Shown here one piece after another: positions 1-10,639 of a DNA stretch of 64,000 nucleotides (its first letter is position 1; each line of letters starts with the position of its first letter). The stretch is from positions 2,666,001-2,730,000 of the forward strand of contig JANUWI010000001.1 in the NCBI GenBank assembly GCA_025504975.1. Direction: 5' to 3'. Both the position numbers and the translations under genes were made by a program. The notes under the pieces were generated by a model. That model worked only from the letters and a program-made list of their open reading frames with translations, made no database searches and was not told the origin of the DNA. Source of the stretch: Plenodomus lindquistii (Eukaryota; Ascomycota; Dothideomycetes; Pleosporales; Leptosphaeriaceae).

Positions 1-1066
1 CACGCGGTCAATTAATGGTGCCATGATCCATCTTTTCCTAACAAATAACTTTCAGAACCGCGAATTTATGGCTAGTACTTCGTCATGAACAGCCTGTGAA
101 CAATAATCATTGTGGTGCAGTGACTACTACCTAACAATCCTAAACGTGTCAAGACCCTTGACTTTGCTCATTTCAGTTGATCTTGGTCAGTCGCTATTCC
201 CGATTCGATGAGGATAAAAAGATGATTGCGACTTGACTGTGAGTGATGGCCTTTAGGTGAGCTTTCACCTTCTAGTTCCCGACTGCGTCTTGTATAATGC
301 AAACTCTACTACTTTGTAAATTGGTTCGACTATGTTCATGATCCTGGTATCTCTGAACACGGTGCAGAAGTACCTCACTTACGACACCATAATTGATATG
401 ACTGGTCAAGTTGATCTGTGGTGTCAGCTGTCGGGAAGATCTGTGTCCTCCACCGGTAGTTAATTGCAACATACCGAGTGCGTTCAGTACGGTCATCTCA
501 CAAGACACACTCAATGTAATTCATGTCAGTTGCGGTTCAGCTGGGAGAAAAGGAAAAAACTGCAGGCAGTTAATTCTAACCGTTGTGGGTTAGAGTATGC
601 TGTCGGTTATGATGTCGTTGCGGACATGGTCATGGACCTACAATCATCGTAACGCTCAAGAGGCAGTGTAACTGGAAGCGCAAGCATTCAGATAATTGAT
701 GATCAAATCAGATGGGCAGATGATATTACAGACGATCGTCGCGACTCTCACTGGACTTGCAAGTGGCGGATATAACGAAAGGCAGCTTGCTGTCAGCATC
801 TCACTTGCTTTTGCAGCTGCTGTGTTGCCTCAGAACGCCTCTGGACCTATCAAATCCACAACGATCAGGTCGATTTTACGCACGAGAATAGCCGGCAGTA
901 CGACCCATATCCTGACCGGTGTGCAGAGCGCATCCAAGCAGATCGTTAGAAAAGTCGGAGATGGCTTTAGGACCGATACAACATCAGAGCATAAGTAGAG
1001 AGTGGGCGCATTTCGAAATGGTGCACGAAGGCAAGCTTGCCGCAGGGTGATTGTTGCTGCCCCAAC
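1..1066. other. No gene recognised
   Basis: Only short open frames (at most about 100 codons) with no recognisable domain, splice structure or signal peptide. The last few hundred bases are presumably the promoter of the P450 gene that starts at 1067. Confidence 0.6.
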
Positions 1067-2804
1067 ATGTCGCTCGCCGTTGGGTTTTACGAGTTGCGGT
1101 ATCTCGTGCTCTTCTTTGTGCTCCTGGGCTATCTTGCGAATAAGTATCGCACATATCGCCGACTACAAGAGTTTCCCGGTCCTTTCAGCACAGGCTGGAC
1201 AGAAGCATGGCATGTGCGCACGGTTTTGAGCACGAAGTGTCACCTCAGATACAACGAAGTGAGCGCAAAGTACGGTAAGCATCGTGTGACGATTGTTCAT
1301 CCGTCGCGCCGTTGACATCAGCCTCTGCGAAATTTGCAGCTCATTGACGTTGCTTTGCAGGTCGTCTCGCTCGCATTGGACCAAATGAACTGCTCACATC
1401 TTCCCATGAGCTCATCGCGCACATGAGTGCTGTTCGCTCACCCTACACGAGAACTAGATGGTACAATACGGCCGCACGCATGAGGCCAGGGCGGGACAAC
1501 GTCTTCAGCCAGATTGACGAAGAGAAGCATACAAAGCGACGTCAACAGATGGCGCCAGGGGCAAGTCTCGTACCCGTATCGCTACCTAAATGTTGTAGTT
1601 CTAATAGTGGATAAAGTACTCGGGAAAGGAGAATCTGTCACTGGAATACGACATCGACAGCCGTATCGTAGAGCTGCTCAACTTGATACGCGCGCACTAT
1701 ACGTCCAGCTCGACTCAATCGCGGCCTGTAGATATTGGCCAGAAGATACAATACTTCACACTGGATGTGATAAGCACCGTGGGGTTCGGTGAGCCGTTCG
1801 GACACGTTAAAGCTGATGCCGATGTGCATGAGGTCATCAAGTCTGCTAGGCTCGGCATGAAGATGATGAGCATCTTTGGAGCATTTGGACTGGTCCCGTA
1901 TCTTCAGTGGCCTATCATCGCCCAAATGCTCGCTCCATCTGAGAATGACAAGACAGGCATGGGAAGAATGATGAGCATGGCGCGTGGAATTATTGAACGC
2001 AGGGTCTTGAAGCCACTTGAGGGACGCTCGGACATGTTGGCCTCGTTTATGCGCCATGGGCTTAGCAAGGACGATCTTCTCACAGAGTCGTTGCTGCAAA
2101 TAATCGCCGGATCCGACTCGACGGCTACGGCACTTCGGTGCATTCTGCTTTATGCCGTTGCGCACCCACGTGTGTATCGCAAAGTCCAGGAAGAAGTCGA
2201 CACAGAAGTCTACTCTCATGGGATCAACACAAACTCAGGCATCGTGTCTGATTCAGCCTTGAGGAACCTGCCGTACTTACAAGCTGTCGTTCGAGAGGGT
2301 CTCCGCATCCACCCACCCGTCACAGACGTAGTTCCAAAGAAGGTTCCCAAAGGCGGCGACAAGTTTACAGTCGATGGGAAAGAATACTTTTTTCCTGGAG
2401 GAACTGACATTAGCTATAGTGTTTGGAGAGTCCACCACGACCAAGCCATGTTTGGCGAAGATGCAGAGTCCTTTCGCCCAGAGCGCTGGTTGCTTGACGA
2501 AGAAGGCGATAAGGATCGCTTATTTGCCATGAGACGCACGACTGATATGATTTTTGGATACGGAAAGTATCAGTGCTTGGGGAAGCCGGTGGCTTGGATG
2601 GAAATCACCAAGGTGCTTTTCGAGGTACGATGGGTCGTTCTCCCCATTTGCAACGTTGAATGTTACTGAGGTGAATGACAGTTTGTACGACACTTTGAGT
2701 GGACGATTTCGAAACCGGAAACACCATGGAAGTCTCGTAACTACTTTGGTATATTCGTGCAGGATGAGATGTGGGTCACAGCGACGGAGCGGAGAGGCAT
2801 GTGA
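1067..2804 (+). CDS. Cytochrome P450 monooxygenase (microsomal)
   Basis: Heme-thiolate monooxygenase, predicted 512 aa, the usual fungal length. Four exons: 1067-1274, 1361-1560, 1617-2624 and 2682-2804. The N-terminus carries one hydrophobic anchor (about residues 10-25) followed by a Pro-rich hinge, so it should sit in the ER membrane facing the cytosol. Visible motifs are the I-helix AGSDST (about 300-305), K-helix EGLR (363-366), FRPERW (about 422-427) and the heme loop FGYGKYQCLG (449-458), with Cys456 as the axial ligand. All key residues are present. The second intron (1561-1616) begins with GC (GCAAGT) rather than GT and has a CTAAT branch site; reading through it gives a stop. The sequence resembles the large fungal group around pisatin demethylase and benzoate hydroxylase, but the substrate cannot be read from sequence. 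No secondary-metabolite synthase is adjacent. Confidence 0.93.
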
Positions 2805-3019
2805 CGAGATGGAATTGTACGAGCGATGGGTTTCCAGGAGCTTCTGTTGATGTTTGCACTCTCCTGTGCGTATGCAGGATCCTTTTGGTCGTCAAGACGA
2901 CACTGCACAGTTAGTCGCGCGATACGTAGTGTATGCATGATATTCCACCATGGCCATTCGTACGCTCTGCTCGGTGTGTGATAGATTGGGGATGGGAAGG
3001 CTGAAGGTGGGTCCATGGC

Positions 3020-3051
3020 GGGGGGCGGGGGGCGGGGGGCCGGGGGGCGGG
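3020..3051 (+). repeat. G-run tract, possible G-quadruplex
   Basis: Four runs of six G separated by C, C and CC, followed by a run of three G. It lies about 140-170 bp upstream of the UBC6-type start codon. The base pattern fits an intramolecular G-quadruplex; any regulatory role is inference. Confidence 0.6.
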
Positions 3052-3120
3052 CCGCGGTTGCCCAAGGCGCAATCATTCGCCGAACGTCTGCGTCCACCTC
3101 GACGTTTCATATACTGTGTA

Positions 3121-3147
3121 GTGTACACTGTGTACACTGTGTACAAT
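3121..3147 (+). repeat. Tandem 9-bp repeat with palindromic core
   Basis: Three copies of GTGTACACT (the last ends AAT), each holding the palindrome GTGTACAC, 42-68 bp upstream of the next start codon. It could be a factor-binding array in the promoter or 5' leader. Confidence 0.55.
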
Positions 3148-3188
3148 CTCCATCTCCCGCACCAACTGCGACGTAGCCAGTCGCAACC

Positions 3189-4141
3189 ATGTCCACGCGC
3201 GGGCAGTTCAACACCAAGAATCCAACCATCAAGCGCATATGTAAGCATTCGCCCTCACATGCCACCCATGACATCGCTGACCAAACCACCACGGCGCAGT
3301 AAAAGAGGCCGCTGAGCTCGCGACGGCGCCCTCGGCCGACTACCATGCAGAGCCGCTGGAGGCGAACCTGTTCGAATGGCACTTTACCATCCGCGGCCCC
3401 CCCGAGCCCTCTGCCTACGCCGGCGGCTTCTACCACGGCCGCATCCTCCTCCCCCCACAGTACCCCCTGCGCCCGCCAGCCTTCCGCTTCCTCACCCCCA
3501 CCGGCCGCTTCGAAGTCAACCGCGAAATCTGCCTCAGCATCTCGGGCCACCACGAGGAGACGTGGCAGCCCGCATGGGGCGTGCGCACCGCCCTCGTCGC
3601 CATCCGGAGCTTCATGGACACGGACGCCCAGGGCCAGCTGGGCGGCATCGAGTGCAGCAGGGCCGCGCGTCAACGCATGGCCAAAGACAGCGGCGCCTGG
3701 CGTTGCGCCGGCTGTGCAAAGAGCAACGCAGACATCATGAAGGAGCGGGCGGCGCTGGTTGCAGACATTGCGCCGGGCGACGGCGCACCCAAGCAAGACG
3801 AGGTGCCCGAGGAACTGCGCCTGGCGTATCGCGATGAGCTGGACAAGCACGGGGGCGAGGGTTCGACAAAGGTCGACAAAGGCAAGGGCAAAGCTGAAGA
3901 AGCCGTCACCGAGCCCTCCGAGCCCTCCGTGTCCACATTGCCAGCGACAACATCAATAGCCTCGACATCCACAACATCCACGACATCGGCCTCGAGAACG
4001 GTGCGAGTCCCCCAATCACGTGCCCCACCCCTGCAGTCACTTCACCGCAGCCCAGACCGCACAGCCGCCTGGATCGATACCTGCATCTACGGCCTCGTGG
4101 CTGCGCTTCTCTTCATGGTCATCAGGAAGTTTGGTTGGTAA
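3189..4141 (+). CDS. UBC6: ER-anchored ubiquitin-conjugating enzyme E2 (UBC6/UBE2J family)
   Basis: Predicted 297 aa in two exons (3189-3240 and 3300-4141; 59-nt intron). The N-terminal UBC fold begins MSTRGQFNTKNPTIKRI, typical of the UBE2J branch. The active-site Cys95 sits in NREICLSISGHHEETW, the family's extended loop instead of the usual HPN motif. After the E2 core comes a low-complexity Ser/Thr/Pro and Lys-rich linker (about 195-270), then a single C-terminal hydrophobic segment of about 18 residues ending in a short basic tail, the mark of a tail-anchored ER protein. In yeast, Ubc6 works with Doa10 in ER-associated degradation. The start is fixed by the conserved N-terminus and by the intron at codon 18. 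It is intact. Assignment to the family is firm; UBC6 as one-to-one orthologue is inference. Confidence 0.92.
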
Positions 4142-4957
4142 TACCCGTCAGCTAGCCAAAACTCTCATGTCACGCCGTCCGATGCTGTAGGCAGCGGTCC
4201 ATTGGTCATCTCCTTCATTGTCATTTCCATGTTTCATACATTAGCAAGCGTTGGAGTCCTGGGTACAAGGAAGGCTTATCTTATCATCGTCATCACTCAT
4301 TATATTCTTGACGCAAGCACATTATTTGCGAGCTGCCGCACTCGAGGCGGACAGATGCATGCGTCCGTCACTTCAATCTCAAGTCAATGCCCTCGATGCC
4401 TCTATCCTCTCGTGTCTTGTCAATTCTACTTGGTGTCAAGTGATCTCCTGCAGTGCAAACGGTGGACATCATTTCGTGTTGCAGCCCTATCACAACATGA
4501 CAACCCTGGGCACAATCACATTCTGATATCATACAGTGATGGTCATGCTTATCTCAGGCGGCCCAGCCGATGTCGGTGTGGTGGGCGCTGATGTCACAGC
4601 TTCTTGGTGCTGAGGTGAAAGGTATCGTGGGTCTTGGCATCAAACGACACCGTGACGCGCCTGGCCACCATCAAGACTTGATCGCAGCGGAAAGAAGATT
4701 CGAGATCGAGGCTCGTCATCATCAGCTCTTAGGACAAAAGCTCCCAATTGCTGTTCAGGCACCAGTTGATAGCGTTGTTGTGCAGGCGGACAGTTCCCTT
4801 TGCAGCTTTCACTGGAGAAGCACTTTCACTCCACCACAAACGCCTTATCATCGCCCCCGCTAGTCCGCACACAGGCTGTACCGACTCCGGCCCTCGCACA
4901 CATAAACCTCGTTCACCCCACCACCTTTCTCTTTCTGTCAACTTTCTACTTCCCCTG

Positions 4958-5010
<53 letters not shown>

Positions 5011-5101
5011 CCACTCTACACTTTACACTTCCCAATCCACAACTCACACCCTAGGGTACAGTCTCGACACACTGCAGGCCCCAGCCCCTTCATTCATTCA
5101 C
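4142..5101. other. Intergenic region with CA microsatellite
   Basis: Holds the 3' flank of the E2 gene and the promoter or leader of the gene starting at 5102. A 305-codon frame that begins at 4748 is coding only from 5102 on; the part upstream is low-complexity. Nothing else recognised apart from the CA repeat. Confidence 0.6.
4961..5009 (+). repeat. (AC)n dinucleotide microsatellite
   Basis: About 24 uninterrupted AC units, ending about 92 bp upstream of the start codon at 5102, within a pyrimidine-rich leader. Likely length-polymorphic between isolates. Confidence 0.95.
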
Positions 5102-7208
5102 ATGTCTATCCGCAAGATGTTTGGGCTCCGCTCTGCTCGTCGCGCGTCTGACAACACCACCGGCCCCCAGAACAACAATGAGCCCCGTTACAACACCAGC
5201 TCCACAACATCCATCGAGTCTACAGGCCACGCTCGCGGCGCCTCCAGTCGTTTGCGCAATGGCCTCCGCAAGGTGTTCGATCTGAGCAAGTCGCACCGCC
5301 ATGACACAGCTCAGTCAAGTGCGATTGCCTCCTCAGGCGACGCCCCCACTTCTTCAACGGCAAAGTCGCAGGTCAGTCATCCCTCCCATCCACAGCTTGA
5401 TGATAACGAAGCTGACATGATCCGCCCTGCAGTCGCGTACCTCGTCGCCGCTGGCTTGTACCTCCAGCAGCGCAGCCCACAACACCTCATCCAACTCGCC
5501 TACCTCGACCCCGCCCTCCACCGCCGTCTCAGCAGTTGCAGACACGTGCCTCTCATCTGCTCACAGCATCAACCTGCCCGTCGTTGCTCCACCAAGTGCC
5601 ACCACTGCCGCAGCTCCTACCGTCCTCAAGACTTGCCCCTCCACCTCTCAGCATGTTCAAGATGACGCCACTTCTGCTGCGCGTGCTGGTGAGCTAAGTG
5701 AACAAGAAGTTGCCATGGCCGCATTCGAGCGGGCCAATGCGATTCTTGAGGCTCGTCACGCGGCCCTCAACCCCAAGCCAGTCGACGGTAGTAAGCCTTC
5801 CAAGGCCGTCGTCAAGGTCAACAAAGCACACCAACACAAGGCCACCACCACTGTCGCCAAGAACCCCTCACACCCCCATTTCTCACGAGTCAAACCCACG
5901 TTTGCGACTGCTGCCGATGCTGCGACTGCCATGCAGCGCCGTCAGCACGTCATGGGTTTGGTCTATGAGTCCGTCTTCTACGGCTACGCCGACTCTCAAG
6001 ACAAGTTACATCAGCTTAATGACCACTTTCACAAGCGCAGCGTCGGACTCAAGGGCCTGGATTCTGACATCATCATCGGCTTTGGTGACTTCCACTTCCG
6101 TGCCAGTGAGCTTGGCAACCTGGAACATAAGTGGCTTGCTCGATACAACACCATCTGCCTTCTCCAGGATAGGCATGACGCTCGAGTTCTTGGTGGCGAG
6201 GATTACGAGTACCTCAAAGAGCAACTCATCCCTGGCGATGACGGCAACCAGCTCACTCCTGCTTACTTCGAGATTTTCCTCGAGTCGCTCAAGGAAGAGG
6301 GTGTGTTGACCGACTCCGAGTTCCTCTCCATCCGCGACCTCGGCGTTACCCAGGACGAGCTGGAGGCTGGTTTTCGCTATATTGCTCCCCACATTCCTGC
6401 CCGTGACCTTGCTCGCCAGGCACAAAACTTGCGCCTCTTCAGAATGCCTGAGCGACACATTGTGGGTTCCTTGGCTCAGGACTACACCCCCGCCGACAGC
6501 TTGCAATCATATCTTCGCACTCTGGTCGAAGCTGCCGTCTACAAGCAGAAGTTCTATCAAGGGTTCTTCTTCGGTGACGCTGCCAAAGACTTGGGCAACT
6601 ACCTCAAGGCTCACCAGCAGGCCCAGCAGAACGAGCTCCATGCGTCCAATGATTACTACTTCCGCGCTTGGACATTCCAGGAATCCCGAATCCTCGATCG
6701 TGGGCGTTTGCTATGCCAGCTCTTCAAGCAATACGAAGAGGGTGCTATTACCGACTTTGGTGTCCTCCGCATCATCCGTGCCACACTTGTCCATGTGCCT
6801 GGGCAGCCGCGTTTCTTCACCGAGTCGCTTGAGCAGCTACTCTACAACCGAGCTTCTTCTTCAAATCTCCCCATTGCCATGATCCCGGAGATACTAGCTC
6901 TGCTCCCGGAACACGATAACGCCTTTGCCTGCCCCGTGCAGCGTGAGGAGATTCTTGGCAAGCTGAACGCCACAGCTCAGGCCTTCGAGGTCGAGGAGAC
7001 TGAGCGATTGGCGACAATTGAGGCCAACTCCAAGGCCTACAAGCAGATAGTCAAGCAGAACCTGGGTATCTGGGGTCGTGTGAAGCGCAAGGCCAAGACT
7101 GTGTTTGGGCGCAAAAAGAAGGGCGGCGAGGGCAAGGCGTTCAACCCTTTCGACCCCGTGCACGGCAGTTGTGTGCCTGCGGACAAGGACGACGGGTCGT
7201 TCTACTGA
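5102..7208 (+). CDS. Hypothetical basic protein, unrecognised
   Basis: Predicted 681 aa in two exons (5102-5371 and 5433-7208; 61-nt intron with a GCTGAC branch site). I do not recognise a family. The first about 250 residues are low-complexity Ser/Thr/Ala/Pro. The middle (about 300-600) is well-ordered sequence rich in aromatic and charged residues, suggesting a mostly helical domain. The C-terminus carries a strongly basic stretch (WGRVKRKAKTVFGRKKKGG) that could be a nuclear signal or membrane/nucleic-acid contact. No signal peptide or membrane segment is evident. The codon structure is clean over nearly 600 codons, so it is a real gene. The start at 5102 is the first in-frame ATG that feeds the spliced frame; a later ATG at 5715 would lose the Ser/Thr region. 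Confidence 0.8.
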
Positions 7209-8006
7209 ATGGTCTGAGAACATTGCTGGAATGCCTGGGCGATCTTTTGTATTCGGGGATGATTGTTTGTATGTGCGGATGAAAGATTAATTACTCCTTC
7301 CTGGATTGCTTAGGATGGTTGGATGGACGACCGGTTTTCCAGTACGACAGGCGTATCCTTTCTTCCGGCTCCTCGACCCTCTACAGCCAGGTCTCGGTTT
7401 GAGTTTCCGAACTCGCCGTCTTTGACGGCTTGAGACGGTCTCGCTGGGATCTGGTTGTATGGTTGGGGAGTTGGGGATTGGCATGGCTGTCGTCGGTTTA
7501 CTTCTTTTCTTTCTATCTAGCTTCCTCCTTCTTTCTTTCTTTACTTCTTTTTTTCTTTAGCACACTCTCCGGGCGTCCGAGTCTTCATCAATGACCTCGA
7601 TTCGTCGGTCTCGACGGCTTGAATGGGTCTCTTTGGGAGGAGTTGCTTGTATTACGAGGCTCATGATGGGCTGATTGATGGACTGCATAGCGAATGGTGT
7701 TTTGTTTTGGAAGCGCGGCGCAGCGCGTCACAAAGTTATGGTTACGAATACACGATTCACTTTGACAACTCACATACATTCGACTGACTACTTGGTGCTC
7801 CTTTGACACATTGTATCAAGGCGGAGTCGTAGATCATTGTGCTTCATTGTTTATCATGACGACTTTCCATGAGCTAGCTGACTAACACGTCCATGAGCAT
7901 AGTGTACTTTCGAGTTACTCATTGCACACAATTGATCTTTGGTGTCTTGCCCCCCCTTCATTCCCTTCATCATAATCTTGACATCGATCTAGTTGTACCA
8001 CCTCTC
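7209..8006. other. Convergent intergenic region
   Basis: Lies between the stop codons of two convergent genes. Contains a pyrimidine-rich stretch (about 7500-7560) and two diverged copies of a motif with the core GACGGCTTGA (about 7428 and 7611). No coding potential seen. Confidence 0.6.
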
Positions 8007-9897
8007 TCACCGCACAAGGCTATTGATATATTTCACCCCATCCACCCTATCATAATCAGGCTCCACATAACTCTGATCCAAGCGAAACACAAAGTTGGTC
8101 ACGTTTTTGCTATATGGTAACCACTCTAGTATTCCCTGTACTGCACAACCGTCAGCATCATACACTATGGTAGGCTATTCAGCCCACAACTTGCGCTTCC
8201 AGCTTGTGGTGAGTTGTGACGAGAATTTTGGGGAAAGAAACATACCACCGTGCCCATTGGGGTTGAGGTCGTAGGCAAAAGAGGTCCACATGCGCATGAC
8301 TAGTTTCGAGAGCGCGAGATTGGCCGTGCTGTTACCGAGGGGAGTGAGGGTTTGAGTTGGATTACCGAAGACGAAGGGGATCTGGGATTCTCGTCAGCCT
8401 TTCCCTTTCTTGATGGGGGGGGTTTTTTTTTCTCCCACAGCCCTGGCTCATCGCCACTCCTTCCAAAGATGCATACGCGAGGACAATGTGTGAATACAAC
8501 GTACCTCTGAAAAATGATTGACCCCAATCGTATTGGGCGTATTATTGAACTTTGGCGCATCCCACCGATAACTCCACACGCCGTCTACAAACTCACTCAT
8601 ACGCTCTGCCAACAACCGTCTCGGCGCAAACATTGTCAAATCAGTCGCAATACTCTGGTACCTTTTCCACTGTAAACCGTTCTCCGGCCACGTTCGATTC
8701 CCCCATCCATACGGTTCCCCGAGGGAAGGATCATTGGGGTAAAGTTCCAATAGCCGCCGCGCAACCGTGCTATTTACGTTCCAGCGTTTCGAAGATGTGA
8801 GTTGTGCGATGGCTTGGTCGTCGGTGTTGACGCCATTCACGCCAAACCCTTCGTCGGTGTTTGTTCCTACTATGATGGGGATTTTGGCAAAGGCGCCTTT
8901 TATGAGTGATGCTTGACCCGGGCGGGGGATGAAACTCCCGTCGATGGTGTGGAACCATTCGAGGCCTTGGTATGCGAATGGTGCTATCTTGTCGTAGGGC
9001 ACGTCGCGCAAACATTGCAGCGTATTATTTGCAGCACTGCAACCTACGCTCGCAGTGAGGTTCTTGTACATTCTATCATACCAATCTGTGCCGTTTAGTG
9101 GCGGGCCAATTGCGCTCCCGCTTTCCAGGATGGCGGCACGGAAGAGGCCATCGTTTTGTCCGTCGAATGCGTTGATGTGGTCGCCAACTGAGTAGGCGCC
9201 AGCGGATTCGCCCCAGATGGTTACTTTGGTTGGATCCCCGCCGAAGGAAGAGATGTGACGGTTCACCCATTGCATGGCGAGGCGTTGGTCACGGAGACCG
9301 AGGTTCTGCGCACCAGCGGTGGTGATGGAAGATGAAGAGATGAAGCCAAAGGCCGCCATGCGGTAGTTTATTGAGATGCCGATTATGGGTTTGGAGTTTA
9401 GGACGGATTGGTGGACGAGGTAGGACATGTTGTATCTGCATGGATGGTATAAGCAAGCAAGTCGACGGATGGTGGGAAGATGTATACCGTGGATCGCTTG
9501 TTGCGCCTTGTTGCCAGCCTCCGCCATAGATCCATAGTAGGACTGGAAGATCAGTCTCGTTTGTCACTGGCTTGATAATGTTGAGGTGGAGACAATCTTC
9601 GCCCATTTCCGTCCAATTAGCAGCGACGAGGAGATTTGTATCTGAGCCATAGCCCTTGCAATCGAGGCCATATTTTGTTGTGCTTATTATGCTATCGGGA
9701 GAGTCCTCTATCAATACCGCTGGAGCGAAGCGCACTGGCTTGGGAGCAAACTTGACACCGAGAAAGATATCTTGATTGAACTGTGGAAGATGGCGACCAT
9801 GGAATATGCCGGCTTTCGAGTGAACGATTGGCGAAGTTGCTATAATGGGTGTAAGATATGTCGTGCTTGCCAATGCAAGGCTGGGAAGGAGCTTCAT
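8007..9897 (-). CDS. Secreted type-B carboxylesterase/lipase
   Basis: Alpha/beta-hydrolase that cleaves carboxylic esters outside the cell. Predicted 536 aa; exons on the minus strand 9897-9488, 9435-8505, 8381-8246 and 8140-8007, all introns GT-AG. It begins with a signal peptide (MKLLPSLALASTTYLTPIIA). The nucleophile elbow GESAG has Ser214, the acid is Glu332 in TNTDEGF, and the base is His444 in GVNHFSE, so the triad is complete. The oxyanion stretch YGGGW lies at about residue 125, and EDCLHLNI is the family signature just upstream. Several N-x-S/T sites fit a glycosylated secreted enzyme. The last two exons are short and lie beyond the main frame, but each junction restores the frame exactly (45 and 45 codons). 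The substrate is unknown. Confidence 0.92.
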
Positions 9898-10639
9898 GAC
9901 GAAAATTAAAGTTCAAGAGGCTAGGAACGTACTACAAGGCGCACATGCAAGTTGATATCAAGGGCAATCCATCGTGTCATGGTTGAGGGTTACGGTGTCG
10001 AACATTCTTCCATTCACCGGTCAACTTCCACCAATGACATGGCATTATGTGAACCGAAATGCCGACGGATGAAGTACCGTATTCTTGCCAAGCCATGATC
10101 CTGTATCCTGATGCCTTTTGAACGGTGTACCGTATAAATTGACGAGTATTAGTTATGCTAAAAAAGGGCCGACAAGCCTTGCAGTAAATAGCAGATTTTA
10201 CATCTACTATTGCCTACTTTACTTAGCACTTTAATAAGCTACAATTAGTTGATATTTCAATCGGGCTATTACTAGCGCAACCAATACTAGTCAATTTATA
10301 CGGTACAGAAGTTCCCCGCTTTGTTGGAAGAACTACCCCACAAAAGCGTGGTTCTGCACGCACGCTGCATGGCCAAGCCAGGAAGCGCTGCAAGCGGTAT
10401 GGTATGAATCCACTGTGGTGACAGACTGCAGAAGGGCGAGGAGATCAAGGATACCGGACACGTGACGGTTGGTGAAAATGAGTATGTAGGTTGAATAACG
10501 ATCTATGTAACTATGGGGTATCTTCTTTCGAGTCGCCAGACCGCGTACAGGTGAGAGCATTACAATGATGCGGCTTGCGCAACATGGACGAACAAGAGCA
10601 ATGTGGAAATGGCCATGAATCAAGCTCGGCAGGAGGAGC
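9898..10639. other. Intergenic region containing a MITE
   Basis: Promoter side of the esterase and 3' side of the heme oxygenase-like gene. Apart from the MITE at 10130-10303, nothing coding is seen. Confidence 0.6.
10130..10303. mobile_element. 174-bp MITE with TA target-site duplication
   Basis: The ends are inverted repeats starting CCGTATAAATTGAC; about 29 of the first 33 positions match between the arms. Each end is flanked by TA (10128-10129 and 10304-10305), the insertion signature of Tc1/mariner-type transposases. The interior is AT-rich and non-coding, so this is a non-autonomous miniature element. It lies in an intergenic gap and breaks no gene. Confidence 0.82.

Noticed and set aside
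1638..2219. 193-codon minus-strand frame
   Set aside because: Antisense to the P450 core exon and without a recognisable domain.
3107..3850. 247-codon minus-strand frame
   Set aside because: Lies antisense to the UBC6-type E2, whose codons and active-site motif are clear; the long frame is a by-product of its GC-rich third positions.
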